NCBI GenBank assembly: GCA_026770025.1
Contig: JAMXDE010000013.1
Location: 1,612,001-1,676,000 of the forward strand
DNA: 64,000 nt
Source: Craspedostauros australis
Taxonomy: Eukaryota > Bacillariophyta > Bacillariophyceae > Mastogloiales > Achnanthaceae
Direction of reading: 5' to 3'
Below the pieces are notes generated by a model. The model worked only from the letters and a program-made list of their open reading frames with translations. It was not told the origin of the DNA and did not search any database. The position numbers were made by a program, and so were the translations under genes. Below, in pieces: positions 52,801 through 64,000 of the stretch (positions within the stretch are counted from its first letter, which is position 1; each line of letters begins with the position of its first letter).

Positions 52801-54708
52801 CGTCGAAGTCTTCATTGTGCTTATCGCCAAGTCCGACATACTCAAGCTGAGACTCTCCGATCCGGAACGTGAAGTCTTCACCGCACGTGTTCTGGATGAC
52901 GATCACAACGGCGACGTCAACATCATCTACGTGGTCGGAGGTGACGTGTTCAAAGTATCTGCTCCATGGGATCTTCGCATTTACGGTTCCCACAAACTCA
53001 GGTTCGTCCGCCATGTTCAGATCACCGGTTGCAGCACCCATAGCTGGGTTTGGTGTCAGCGTAGCGTAGACTGGCACCGCGACGAAGCTGAACGGGCAGT
53101 CAGCCTCGTTGTTGTGCGATGATATCGGTACCGTAAGGTCGGTATGCAACGCGTTGGATAGGATGGGTCTTCTTCGTTGCCGGACGGTCTTGAAAAGTGA
53201 TGCCAAGTTGCTGTCGCGCAGAGTATCTATGTTGACGATAGATCGACCAAAGGGTTGGATCGGGGCAAGCTGCGATATCGGTGCATACATTGTTTCGTTT
53301 TGAGGATACATGATGGCAGGGGCGTTGGATGTGTCATCCACAGCGATCTCCCATACCCGTGGAATGATCGTGAGGTTGGACTGCTCGTGCTGCGCATAGC
53401 GCAAGCTCTCTTCAATCCAGTCGCCGTTTTCGTTTTGGAAATCTTCGAATGCCGACTTGGTGTCCGCAGTCACGAGGGGTGTAAGGGTGAGCATCTCGGT
53501 ACCGGTCGCTCGTCGAAGCTGCTCGTAGTGCGCCTCGAAGTTTGGAATATGAAGGAGCGGCCACGTGGCATCGAGGTCTTCCTTCTCGCCGCTGGCGCTG
53601 GCGCCGTTGTTGTTGCTGTTGCTGCGACTGTTGATGCTGGCATATGAAGCAAAGGTGAAACTCACGCTTTCCAACGAACCCACAACAGCCCGCGCATTCA
53701 TACTCGACAATTCCACCACATGTTCAGCGAGTATGTGGAACTGTAATTGCGTCGCGTCAGCGTGTTCATCACGAAGATTGTTGTTTGGTTTCACGGTGAT
53801 AGACGATTACGAATACAGTCGGTCGATAGAACAGTCGTGTGATCAAAATAGTTGCAGATCATTGCAGTGCATGCGTGAGCCTCACGTGTTTCGGTGTTGC
53901 GGTAGCCACCGTGCCGACTCTGTGAACCTGAATTCACGTACAAGAGGACAGCCAGGCCACTGGTATATGAACTTACCCTCGTTTCGAATTCATCTTGATC
54001 GTTTTGCTGTATGATGACGAGAACAACCCCGAATATCGCCACTGCCGCAAGCCCAAGGACGAAGAGAAAGAGGAGCTTGGAGCAGCGCAGCATATCAGTC
54101 TCCATCTTGACCGGATCATCGGACGAGCCATACGTCGCCGATCTGTCCCGCTGTTCTTGATGCGTGCCTGTGCTCTCTGTATCATCGGCGAGTGCAGTTT
54201 TCCCTGCGCCGCCACCCGAGATGAACGAACAAGCGTCGCCCATGGCATCGGGTGTGTCTTGCCTTCTGTAGGGGGCTGACTCTGAACGTGGCAGGGCGGC
54301 TATTTGCTGGTCGCTTGCGCTGCTGGCCATTGTCGTCATTGTCGTTGGAGTTGGAGTTGTTGTTTTTGAAGTGGTTGCAACCTTGCGCACAATTGGTATG
54401 TCACTTTCCTTGTTGTCGCAATACTCGTCAATGGGGTTGATGGGAGCGCGATGCGTTGTTGTGACTGTTCCTTTGCTGCATGAGTTGTTGCGCGAGAGTG
54501 TGGTTGTTTTCGCTCTCGCCGGTATTGTTGCGAATGATGATGTTGGAGGGTGGAAATACGAGGAGGCTTGCACTTGACGTGGAAAGTTCAAACAACTCCT
54601 TGTTGTGCCTTGTGCGCCGCAATCACCAAAAGGAGAGGAGAATGGGAAGCGGCAGTGAACCCACGAGGATTTTATCTTTTGTTCGGGCTGCTGCGCTGTC
54701 CAAGCCAC
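49883..54708 (-). CDS. Fused membrane nucleotide cyclase and cyclic-nucleotide phosphodiesterase (up to 1,529 aa)
   Basis: Exon 1 (54708-53977) ends with the first membrane helix (LLFLFVLGLAAVAIFGVVLVII). The 236-bp intron (GTAAGT...TTACAG, phase 0) leads to exon 2 (53740-49883). Order: an extracytoplasmic domain; a second helix (VVYTALIVVAIFLLMGVFFF); a class III cyclase with both metal aspartates present (LFADLAGF, Asp735, and TIGDCYVA); a linker of about 200 residues; and an HD-type PDE I domain (THASHV, HDVDHMGVPN, ASDIAHT, to NEWEHKGED). One protein can thus make and break the same messenger. KVETIG carries the Glu typical of guanylate cyclases, but the partner site is Gln (FQLFGD). The start is uncertain: later ATGs near 54345 and 54102 are possible. 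Same strand as the degenerate paralogue 3.8 kb downstream. Confidence 0.9.
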
Positions 54709-57092
54709 TTCGGCAAACGAAGAGCGAAGCGTCCTTGAGGCGAGAGAGGGATGGATAGCCGATGCGCAGAAAGCTTTTGGGCTGCTGACGGGAGGTCCGT
54801 TCCTCCCATTCGGTGGTTGCCGTTGTCGTGGTTGGCGCGGTTGATGTGGTTGCGAATTGCGTCATCCTTTCGGCTGTCCTTGTTTCTTGCGTCCATCCGC
54901 GCGTCCAGAAAAATCGGATTTGTGTGAGCGTCCACAATACTCCCAACACGTAATCGCTGCGAGTGGCGAACCCGTTGTTCTTCAACTGACGAAGCACATC
55001 TGCGAAGTGGTACCATATGTCGCAGAGTACTTCCATCACCAATCAACATGAACAACGGAGAGGGGGACAAACCACGATCACGTCAGGCCTAAACATGTGA
55101 CGAACTCAGGTCTTCACAGGTCTCGCGTGCTCTGCACCACTTCTGCCATACCCTTTGCTCGCATTCCACAAACGTCATCTGATCTCTGTGACACTTAGAC
55201 TGTGCATACTTCGCTCACGATGATTGACACAGCCCATAGGGAGACGAATGGCGCTGTCCTCCCACGACGACATCGACGAGAAAACAAGAATCACACGTGG
55301 CTCGTCCTCCACAACGCCTATCTGCTCTCAAAACTTCATCCGCGACTGACCACCTTTCTTCGCAACCAACGCAGCTTTTCTGTGAGACTTTCTGCGTTTG
55401 GGTTGTATTCGTGGATGCGACGTGGTGACGAGCTTCGTGAAGAGGATCGGATGGAAGGGACAATGATCGGCGTCAGCGGCTGACGCCACAGAGCAGAGGA
55501 CGAGCCCAGCACGAGCCAGAGCTGAATACGAACCAGGGAACCCGCAGAGTACAGCACTCTGTCTCGTCGCAACCGTCCATTCTGGAGGTGCCTTTTGCTC
55601 TGTCAAGGAAAGCCAGTCGATTGGTTGACTAATAGTAATGTATTATCATAGCAGTTGACAGCTCGATTGGTCGGTCGACTGATTGATTGCATCGACTTCC
55701 ATGTTTCCATCACTTGCATACCCTTCAGACTTCAATACCTTCATGCAAAACATATGCCTTTCATGTTGTTTCGACTCCTCCTGTGTGGCTCTGCGACAAC
55801 GACTGAATCAAGCCCCCAGAGCGCTGTCCCATGCGACCTCCTCGTACTCGTCCCCAGTCTTGAGGCATCAAAGTGTTTTCTGCACTTCTGTGGCTTCGGC
55901 ACCATCCAATGACGTTACTCTTCATGAAGAGGTTCGACGGTACGATCAGTCTGTCAGTCTCCTCTCACCACGCCTCTACTCTACAACCAACCAAGTTACT
56001 CTATTCGCAGTGCACCAACATATTCTATAATAGGATGGTACGAGTATCGTAGAGGAGCTGTAGCGACAATACTCCACCAGCAGACCTCCTCACATCATTG
56101 ACGGATGCTGTCCAGACGTAACTTATTTTCTCGTAATTTATTCTCGGACAACTTCACGGACAGTAATAGTACTAAGGGGATACTACTCCACCTGTCTCCA
56201 AGACGAGATGTACTTTTAACGAACTAGATAAACATACCAAGATAGGATTTTCTTCCGGTGAACATAAAGAACAAAAGCATGCGACAGCCCACAACAGCCA
56301 CAGAAACATCAACAGCAAGGACAACAGAACTTTGTTGTGGAAGAACGCACAATACTTGATGCATGCCAGAGCCCTTGACATCTTCTTTGCAAACCTCCTT
56401 CTTTGTCGCTCACTCCAGGGTGGAGCAGGAAAAGTGGGTATGGTTTGGTAGATGGTGGAAAGATCCGCCGTTGCGCTGAGAGCGACAGTGGCGTGCAAAG
56501 AGAGACTGGGGACGAAGATCGCGAGATTGGCGCGAGCCGCCACACAGCGGAGATGTTGTCGCTCTGGTTCCGAAGTCGATGCATCGAATGATAAAATGCA
56601 CAGACGCACTCGACAGCCTTCACTTCAAGCAATGTCACAACGAAGTGCCCCAGGGCGTAAGCTGCATCACGTTCCACCGATACTGTATCATGTGAACCAT
56701 TTTCTGTTCACGCCCACACCGTCGCCAAACATAAATTTGTTCCTGGAAGATGCGAACGTCAACCCTGAAGGTGTTCGCATCGACCACAACCATGTACGAA
56801 GGATACGCCATCAAATCCCGCATACATTTTTTCAACGATTCTCCCTCCCACAACAACGGCAACGACAACAACAACAACAACAACACGAGGAGGGAGGAGA
56901 GCGACGGCAACGCGATTGCGCAATGAGATGAACAACCGCAACCTGCTGGGACCTGAACTGGAGTCCAGCACACTCACAAAAAGCGCACAAGGAGCAACCA
57001 GAAAGGCCACAAGACACACCCTCGCGCCCACCCACTGTCAACACTGTCAACACAATCAACAGTTGCATCATCCTTCGCAAACACGCAGCAAC
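54709..57092. other. Intergenic stretch of 2.4 kb
   Basis: Several overlapping short frames exist, but none has a recognised motif. An (AAC)n-rich tract lies at about 56850-56887. Part of the left end may be upstream sequence of the cyclase-phosphodiesterase gene. Confidence 0.45.
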
Positions 57093-58246
57093 ATGAAAAT
57101 CGTCACCGCATCCACCCTTTCTCTCGTCATCCTCACCATCGTTGGATTGTCCCAAAGTTACGGAGGCCTCACAGGTGTTTCGGCCTTTGTTGCAGCACCC
57201 CTGACTTCGTGGCAAACACGTGCAGCTGCCTCTGATGACAACAAGCATGCTTGCTTCGTGGCCATTCGATCCACAAAGAACGACGACGATGACGAGGCAG
57301 CCCCTGGCGGCCCAATCACCCCACTAACCGCACGGATGGATGCGGAGGAAGCGCTTGTGGTAAGACCTCACGACGTCGCGCTTCGATTCGATTCGATTCC
57401 ATTGCTTCGTCTTGCATCACATCGCATCACATGACAATCCTAGGTGGTCGCCTTTGGGATCCAGCGTTCTGTGCTCTCTATCATTTAATACGTTGTCAGC
57501 GATTCACCCTGAGACCTCTGCTCCGCCCTCGTTGACTGTGGCTTGACTTCCGCAATGCATCACTGCAATCTGCACCGTGGTATCGATTCGTATCACATGA
57601 GTGCATCACGCCATACACCTCTGCATCCACATGCACATGCTTCTCACCGACACTATTCAACAATCGCCATCCGCTGCGCGCCACTATGGTACCATAGATC
57701 ACAATCAACAACATCATCATTATCGGGAACAATTGGTCCGAGACTGATTGGGACAACACCCAGTCGACGTTGGACGCATGCGGTGCCGCTGTCGGCGAAA
57801 TGTCATTCGAACTCAGCACCTTGCCCCCCTACTCATGGGCGGGAATCATCTGCTCTCGAAAGTTGCAAGCCTTCGAAGCTGCACTGGTGCAAGCAACCAA
57901 TGACAAGCTGACCCGGAATCTGAACAACTTTTACGATGCCACCACCGATCTCCTCTTTGAGCTCCAGGTCTTCTCTGATATCTACGATGCCGAAGTTCCA
58001 TTGGGTGAGTACGTGGCGAAAACTCGGCGTGAGCAGAGCAGCCCTTAGAACATGTGGAGACGGAGGCAATTCCGTCAGTCATACCGGCACTGGCATTGCA
58101 CCTTTTTCGGCACGCGAAGAGGAAACGTATTTGAAAAGGTTCGCACATCCATTGCGAGTATGCAACCCAAAGGTCCTATTTTACCTATCGCTTACTCTCT
58201 TGTGCCACTCGCCCTTCCATGGACGATCCAATTGGCCCAAGAATAG
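57093..58246 (+). CDS. Plastid-targeted protein of unknown function, three exons (232 aa)
   Basis: Exons 57093-57359, 57698-58004 and 58122-58246, with introns of 338 and 117 bp (GTAAGA...CATAG, phase 0; GTGAGT...AAGAG, phase 1). Exon 1 encodes a signal peptide (MKIVTASTLSLVILTIVG) followed by GVSAFVAAPLTSW. The VSAF motif is the diatom ASAF-type junction between signal and transit peptide, a strong sign of import into the complex plastid. The mature part has ACGAAVGEMSFELSTLPPYS, a helical region LTRNLNNFYDATTDLLFELQVF, and a short hydrophobic tail, ILPIAYSLVPLALPW, near the C-terminus. The family is not recognised. The second acceptor and intron lengths are chosen by phase and need transcript support. 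Confidence 0.7.
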
Positions 58247-58710
58247 TTCGTATAGTGGATCACGAAGATCAAATATTAGACACGGCAAAGGCCGACTACC
58301 CTTCTGATGTTGCGGAGTATCTGCAGGAATGTAGTCGGGCGTGTGTTGCTGCACCTCACAGAAGCAAACATGCCTCATCACGCACGATGCGTGCGACCTG
58401 TTCTGAAGAAGGCAATGCCGCACTGTCTCGACCGACCCCTGCGATGACTCTCAAAGAACAAACACCACGTCAGGACGCACACGCACCCGCACATGCATCC
58501 ACATGGATAAAGGCATGGGCGAGCGTACCATACGTACAATACTTGTCACGTGGATAGTACACTAGACAGTAGTCGTATCATAATATCTCCCCACCTTTCA
58601 CCGACCAAATGCTTCACGAACGTACCAACTGTACTCTACGTACTCGGACTCGTAGCGGCTTGCTCTGTGCAGCCTGTCGCTACCGGTATCTTTGCACATG
58701 CTCTTCAGCA
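58247..58710. other. Convergent intergenic stretch
   Basis: Lies between the plastid-protein gene and the large repeat protein, which converge. A 112-codon frame (58219-58557) has no support as a gene. Confidence 0.5.
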
Positions 58711-61700
58711 CTAAACGGACCACCAATACAACCTCCTCAGGTTTAACCGCACCGAGCCGGTGCTCAAAAACCCGTAGACGAGGATGTAAATGTTCGTCTC
58801 AAGTCGTGTCGGAGTGACGTACTCGATGCACCGTCGTACGTCCCCACTTTGCGTCGCGAGGCACTGGAGATCTTCGCAGCTATCTCCAGCGAAGACAGTC
58901 ATGGTGGCAACCCGGTCGGGGAAGCAGACCAAGACCTTGAAGCCATGGTCAGACTGCCGTAGCTCCGCCAGTGGGATTTGGTACCAAAGCCCTGGCGAGA
59001 ATGGAGTTCGGTCATCAGCATCCCCCAGCAATGGGTGGCCGCATGCTTCGACATCGTCCATGGTTGCGGTAGCCGTGTCCCCGGACACACTATCGCCATC
59101 GAACAATGGAACTGCGTTCTCGCAAATGTCATTGGAGGCAACTTGCTTGACGAAGACGGACATCAAAGACTCGGTAGGACGTTCATCATCATCAAGGCCA
59201 CTACCAGCAGCTTGACGGCCGGCAGACGCTGGAACACCTGAAACACCAGCACCAGCATCAGCCATGGTCTCTGACAGCCGAATGTAGTAAGTCTCTCCGA
59301 GCATGCTAGGCCAAACGACGGAGCCATGGCGCACCATCGTCCCGCCTGCATTGAGAGAGCTCAGGGACATACGACCGTTCGCACCAATCCACCCTCGGTG
59401 CCAGCTCTGGACTGCTCCGTCGACACACACCAGTTGTCCACAGTGAGCTCCCCCGTACAACTCTGCCGTGGTGTTCATTCGCGTGGCGTAGCCATGTGTT
59501 GTCACAATCATAAACCCTCCGCTCCCGATCACCTTGAGCCACGTGGCGGCAACCGCAACCGTCGCCGTCTTTGTCGTACTGGATGCGAAATCACAAGAGG
59601 GAGCGGTGGATGCCGATTGTACATGGCCACCTTGCTTCTCTGTCCGGTCCTCCCCAATATGCGAGGGCGGGAAAGCAAAAATAGCTTCGTCGCCGGCTTC
59701 CATCGTTGTTACATTGGCGTCATGGCACGCACGCGATCCTCTCACAACTCGATCGAGCGCGACCTTTTCACCATCAGTCACATGGGACTTGGACCGACGG
59801 ACCAGAACGTAATACACGGAGCCAATCTCACTCTGCCATGTGATCTGAGCATTGTCTTCACAGTATTCGCTGTTACTCGCGATGCAAGTCAATGCTTCAC
59901 AGTTGCCTCCGTACAGATTCAGTTGCGTATCAATGCCCTGGCGCCCGATGCGCGCATAATTGCAGGTTGATAAAACCATCGTCGTCCCATCGCCAACTAC
60001 CTTGTACCATGCACCAGGCGTATCGTTCCACTGTGCCGGCGAATCGTCACAGGTTGGGCCCATCATGTCGGGACCTGATTCGTCTCTCTCCACTATTCTC
60101 CCCAGCTTCCCAACCTGGATTTGCTTTGCCCCATCACAGGTATCACGGATGTCCAGAACGCTGATGTTCAACTCCACCACGTGTTGTATCTCGGCATACT
60201 CCGACTCGGAGGGATATACGAATATGCTGTACCACTGATTGCGTTTCGATGTCCAATCGGCAACGCCATGCGAGGTCACGATATGGAGCCTGCCATCCTT
60301 CACCACGTGCGCGTGTTCTTGGTGATATGACACCTCTGCACAATCGGGGTCGACGCAGTGGTCACCGTAGTACACAGACACTGCCATGTCGGCATTTGTT
60401 GCTGTGCTCTTCGTGGACGCACGGACACGTTGCCCGTTGCCAAGGAAAGCGAACCATGCACCTGTGCCATTATGCGCGATGCTATTGCCGCGTTGATCAT
60501 CGTTGCACGGAACAAACTGCGTGCCCCCATCAGCGGGTCGCCTGGTGAAGGACAGGAACGCATCCTTCGGCCTAACGCGATTTGTGATCCGTCCATCGGC
60601 AAGATTGTCCTGGCACGCGGCACCTGGCTCGCGATATTCAGGGAGGGTGAGACGTACACTGATGGATGGGTATCGGTTGTATGCCAAGATGTAGTAATCG
60701 ACATCGCTTTCGGCAAACCATGTCACGAAGGACTCTGAACGAGATTGCCCCAGCTGTGTATTGGAATGGACGCAATGCAACGTCCCGCAGTTGGGCGCTG
60801 AGTTGGATGATGATCTCCGGCCTGATTGATAAACTACCATCTGCGCCGGTTGGGCAAGGAGGTCTTGAAGTCTTCGATCTCTGGCTACCGAGCTGTTTGT
60901 GCTGGATGTCAACTTTACCAGCTCACCCATACCATGCACGTGGAACCACACCCCACCGATGGTCTGCGGGATGATGGCACCACACAGATCGATATCATCG
61001 ATGGTCGCGAGCACTGTCGGCAGCGATGTGTCCTCAATGCTAGCGACTGATCCTTCCGCCGACAAATCGATCGAAACGGCATGGCCACATTGATCGTATG
61101 GTGGTAGGTCGATTCCGACGAGATCCATCCATTCGTCTGAGGAAGGATCCGGGTCATCTATCACTATCAGCGTATAGTTGTCTGGAGACAATTCGGTGGT
61201 TCCAATCGACACGTAATACAACGTCCCAGCTTCACTTTCCCACGACACCTGTCCGTTCAAACCACAGAAATGCCCGTTCGAAGCAATGCACGTGAGATTG
61301 GCGCATTCCCCTGTCGTCACGCTCACAATAGATGCCGCTGATGTCACTTCACTGTGACACGAAGAAGCAAGCATCCGTCGGCCTGTTCCACGGATGGAAT
61401 ACCAAGAACCGATCATCGCCAGCGCGGCGTCCTCCGCATCTACCATATCTATGAAGCAATTTGTCGGGAACCTATCAGAGCTGGCCGCATTGAAGGTTCC
61501 GTGGACCCGTTCGTTCAATTGAAGATGGGATGCCGTGTCGCAATCGTCGTTGCTCATCAACAGTTCGCTTGATAGAGAAATTCGAACCTCGGAGTTGAAA
61601 GAGGCGACCTTTGGTGCCAATGCCGCGGAAGAAGACACCGCGACAAAGTAAGTTGCGTCGGCTTCGCTCACCCATACCAGCGAAGTAGTGTGGGCCTCCA

Positions 61701-64000
61701 CGCTGTCGCAGAGCACAGGATTTCTGGAGCTAAGCAGTTCCTGAGCGACGCAGGTGTCCTTTGAGCAATCTCCACCGTACACGTTGATGTAAAGCGTTAG
61801 CGGCGCAAGCAGAGTGCAAACGCGAAGCGTGATTTTGGACGGTTCGATGGTGGTGAAGTTGTACCAAAGTGCGCCAATGGAAACTCTTTCAGTTTCCGCC
61901 AAGACACAATCACCAACGGATTCCATGTTGGTGCTTGCCAATGTCGATCGGGTGGAATAGCCACTGTTTGCTTGCAAGGACTGCGCTTTATCACATGAAT
62001 CATTGTCGACAACTTCGCTGATCTGAAGCTTGACTTGCCCGGATTCTCCGGAGGCGCCATGCACGAGTATGTAGTAGGTGACGTTTTCTTCAGAATCGAA
62101 TTCGACGTACCCCTGTCTTGCCTTGTTGCCATACTGGTCTTCAAACTCGCAGGATCCGTAGGTGACAAACTTGCAGCGCAAAGAATCGCAGTCGTCGCCC
62201 TGAAGCATTAAGACTCTCGAGTTGTACTTGGTTTCCCAGGCGCATGTCGAAGCAGTGAGTCGCCTCCCGTTGCCAACGGTCTTGAACCAATACGTGATTC
62301 CCGATGTCTCGAATCCTCCACATTGGGGACCAGCTGCGATGGAACCATGCTGAGTGCTTCTTATTATGGCTTCCCCAACGCCGACGGATGGTGCTTTCCT
62401 GCACTGGTCGATACCATCGATCTTGTGGTGATCACTCTTTGCAGATAGAAGAAAATCGCCCACACCGAACAACGCACCGTGGACGAGAATGTAGTATCGC
62501 CGGCCAGGCTCGGCGTACCAAGAGACTCTGCTTTGGGTGAAGCATGTCCGCCCTTGGTGGTTCCCCGCCACGCACTCGAGCTTGCCACAGCTTCCCGTCA
62601 GAACCGTGATCTGAGTATCGAACAGTCGGAACACAGATGTGTTGGCTTGAAGCGAGTCCTTGGGCAGCAAGGGAAAATTCGGATACTGCCGAAGGAGGGA
62701 TTCATCCACTTCATACTGCTTCACTTCTCCGGATGCGCACGTGTCGACGTCGACCTGCGAACCATCTCCAATCATGGTATACCAAACACCGGGCGTTTGT
62801 ATATCGGATGCTCCATCGCAGCTGGACACAAACTCGGTTGGGATAGTTGCCCGCAGCGTCGAGCCAAAGGTCGTCATGTTGCTGTTGATCTGCACAGAAG
62901 CGGCAGTTGCACATCGATCATTCGCCACTGTGGATTGGATAGTGAATGCAAGTTCATGAGCGGTTTTCGTGCCAGATTCTGCGCCTGCGACACTCGTGGA
63001 AGCACCCACCGTATATAGTGATGCCGATGATGCCGATGATGCATGGATATAGTACGTCTCACCATGGATTGTTGACCATACAACCTCATTGAATCCTCGT
63101 GGCTCATCGATGGTTGCTTGAAGACCCATGCTTTGGGGAGGCTCACATCTCTTAGTTGAGACAGCTTCAGTTTGATTCAGACAACGCAGATCGTTGCAGG
63201 ATCCCCTGAAGACTTGCACCGCGAATGATTGGCGCAGTGAGTTGGTGTCGTTGTTGCCGATGCCATCGATGCCAAAGTTTTCATCCAAACAAGTCGAAAT
63301 CTTCATCAACGAACCAGTTCCTTCCACTTTGTACCACGTGCCTTTTCTCTGTGTCACATCTGCCACACCTTGATGCTGCTCGCAGAATGGAAGGTTATCA
63401 GGAGTTGCGTCCAGGTGAGAGAAGTATATCTTGTGGGGCGTGGCCGATGTGGGCTCCTCGATGGGTATCGCCCCGTGACAGATATCATTGCGAGCACTTT
63501 CTTGGATCGACAGCTCGTAGTCGATGTCACGAATAATGTCTCCAGCTTCTGCTGCCTCTGAAGATGCTGGTGGCGGAGTCGGTGACGGAGTTGGTGACAG
63601 CGACCGAAGGCTGTTGTGCGTGTGGATATCATCCACGGGCTTCGATTTGACGAAGGTTGGTGTGGGCCCGCTTTGGCTACCACTCGTGCTGCTGGTCGAT
63701 GTGACAGGATCGTCCCGCCCTGCGGACACGACGACGTAGTATCGTTCGTTGATGTCGGAGAGCCACGTCACTTGATTGCGAGCACCGCACGAGACACTGT
63801 CAGCCTTGGCGACGCATTGCAGATTGTCGCAGCTGCCTTTCAGGACTGCCACGTGCGCGGGCGCAGTATCAGTAATATGGTCGGGATGACTCACGCTTGT
63901 GTTTGTATTTGTCTTTGGTGACTCTGTGTAGTCAACGCAGGTTGACGCGGTTATAACCCCTGATGAGCTTGCATTCACTAAATACCATTCGGCGCTCCCA
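58711..64000 (-). CDS. Large repeat protein with about 11 Cys-rich modules, 5' end beyond window
   Basis: The frame stays open to the right edge, so the N-terminus is missing and about 1,760 codons are visible. A module of 130-170 residues repeats about eleven times. Each has the core GxWYKVxGxG (for example GTWYKVEGTG, GVWYTMIGDG, GSWYSIRGTG, GAWYKVVGDG), then STC, VYGGNCxxLxCVA, WxSExGxxYYILV, and NDxCxxA at the boundary. Such modules resemble the bacterial pre-peptidase C-terminal (PPC)-like beta-sandwich found in many extracellular algal proteins. Paired cysteines suggest oxidising, extracellular folding. The protein probably lies at the cell surface or is secreted, perhaps in adhesion or carbohydrate binding, but this is inference. 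Some modules have lost the Cys at STC (SSTNSS, STKSTA). No transmembrane helix is seen at the C-terminus (RRLYWWSV). Confidence 0.85.
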   Translation of the reverse strand, partial: GSAEWYLVNASSSGVITASTCVDYTESPKTNTNTSVSHPDHITDTAPAHVAVLKGSCDNLQCVAKADSVSCGARNQVTWLSDINERYYVVVSAGRDDPVTSTSSTSGSQSGPTPTFVKSKPVDDIHTHNSLRSLSPTPSPTPPPASSEAAEAGDIIRDIDYELSIQESARNDICHGAIPIEEPTSATPHKIYFSHLDATPDNLPFCEQHQGVADVTQRKGTWYKVEGTGSLMKISTCLDENFGIDGIGNNDTNSLRQSFAVQVFRGSCNDLRCLNQTEAVSTKRCEPPQSMGLQATIDEPRGFNEVVWSTIHGETYYIHASSASSASLYTVGASTSVAGAESGTKTAHELAFTIQSTVANDRCATAASVQINSNMTTFGSTLRATIPTEFVSSCDGASDIQTPGVWYTMIGDGSQVDVDTCASGEVKQYEVDESLLRQYPNFPLLPKDSLQANTSVFRLFDTQITVLTGSCGKLECVAGNHQGRTCFTQSRVSWYAEPGRRYYILVHGALFGVGDFLLSAKSDHHKIDGIDQCRKAPSVGVGEAIIRSTQHGSIAAGPQCGGFETSGITYWFKTVGNGRRLTASTCAWETKYNSRVLMLQGDDCDSLRCKFVTYGSCEFEDQYGNKARQGYVEFDSEENVTYYILVHGASGESGQVKLQISEVVDNDSCDKAQSLQANSGYSTRSTLASTNMESVGDCVLAETERVSIGALWYNFTTIEPSKITLRVCTLLAPLTLYINVYGGDCSKDTCVAQELLSSRNPVLCDSVEAHTTSLVWVSEADATYFVAVSSSAALAPKVASFNSEVRISLSSELLMSNDDCDTASHLQLNERVHGTFNAASSDRFPTNCFIDMVDAEDAALAMIGSWYSIRGTGRRMLASSCHSEVTSAASIVSVTTGECANLTCIASNGHFCGLNGQVSWESEAGTLYYVSIGTTELSPDNYTLIVIDDPDPSSDEWMDLVGIDLPPYDQCGHAVSIDLSAEGSVASIEDTSLPTVLATIDDIDLCGAIIPQTIGGVWFHVHGMGELVKLTSSTNSSVARDRRLQDLLAQPAQMVVYQSGRRSSSNSAPNCGTLHCVHSNTQLGQSRSESFVTWFAESDVDYYILAYNRYPSISVRLTLPEYREPGAACQDNLADGRITNRVRPKDAFLSFTRRPADGGTQFVPCNDDQRGNSIAHNGTGAWFAFLGNGQRVRASTKSTATNADMAVSVYYGDHCVDPDCAEVSYHQEHAHVVKDGRLHIVTSHGVADWTSKRNQWYSIFVYPSESEYAEIQHVVELNISVLDIRDTCDGAKQIQVGKLGRIVERDESGPDMMGPTCDDSPAQWNDTPGAWYKVVGDGTTMVLSTCNYARIGRQGIDTQLNLYGGNCEALTCIASNSEYCEDNAQITWQSEIGSVYYVLVRRSKSHVTDGEKVALDRVVRGSRACHDANVTTMEAGDEAIFAFPPSHIGEDRTEKQGGHVQSASTAPSCDFASSTTKTATVAVAATWLKVIGSGGFMIVTTHGYATRMNTTAELYGGAHCGQLVCVDGAVQSWHRGWIGANGRMSLSSLNAGGTMVRHGSVVWPSMLGETYYIRLSETMADAGAGVSGVPASAGRQAAGSGLDDDERPTESLMSVFVKQVASNDICENAVPLFDGDSVSGDTATATMDDVEACGHPLLGDADDRTPFSPGLWYQIPLAELRQSDHGFKVLVCFPDRVATMTVFAGDSCEDLQCLATQSGDVRRCIEYVTPTRLETNIYILVYGFLSTGSVRLNLRRLYWWSV

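Noticed and set aside
1..64000. CRISPR arrays, rRNA and tRNA genes
   Set aside because: No regularly spaced direct repeats, no rRNA-like sequence and no complete tRNA cloverleaf were found by reading. The short T-arm-like matches near 47870 did not fold into a tRNA.

Overview
The window reads as nuclear DNA of a photosynthetic stramenopile, most likely a diatom. The evidence is spliced genes with short GT-AG introns (77-338 bp), two proteins with signal-plus-transit plastid presequences (VSAF and AASF type), a secreted protein with PSxxPS repeats, ShK-domain proteins, cyclase genes with transmembrane segments, and a Ty1/copia element of the kind common in diatoms. I cannot name the species from the sequence.

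Left part (1-14,340). The window opens inside a transposase-like gene (2-1615). A gene-poor stretch with repeats follows, then a two-exon gene for a 57-residue protein (4303-4664) and a 10-bp minisatellite. A complete 9,150-bp copia-type LTR retrotransposon lies on the minus strand (5186-14335). It has two 687-bp LTRs that look identical, a 5-bp target duplication and one uninterrupted 2,421-codon Gag-Pol frame, so it inserted recently.

Middle part (14,341-36,200). In order: a GT61-type glycosyltransferase; a three-exon secreted PS-repeat protein on the minus strand; a two-exon phosphohexomutase, probably plastid-targeted; a two-pore cation channel with EF hands; a three-exon ShK protein followed by a broken prolyl 4-hydroxylase remnant; two divergent, almost identical genes for secreted repeat proteins of unknown function; the TRAPP subunit Bet3; and a secreted thioredoxin-fold protein without the CxxC motif.

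Right part (36,201-64,000). A proline/glutamine-rich protein with three basic repeats is followed by a secreted alpha/beta hydrolase gene interrupted by one in-frame TGA. Two related membrane cyclase genes lie on the minus strand. The larger fuses an intact cyclase to a cyclic-nucleotide phosphodiesterase. The smaller has lost both metal-binding aspartates and is probably a pseudo-cyclase. Between them is a 2-kb interval bounded by 32-bp inverted repeats and holding a decayed ORF. A three-exon plastid-targeted protein and a very large repeat protein (at least 1,755 codons, running off the window end) close the region.

The genes do not form operons, as expected for a eukaryote. The themes most worth following are cyclic-nucleotide and Ca2+ signalling (cyclase pair and two-pore channel), secreted repeat proteins, and repeat or mobile DNA. 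Splice sites were chosen by eye from GT-AG, reading phase and family resemblance. No transcript data were available.
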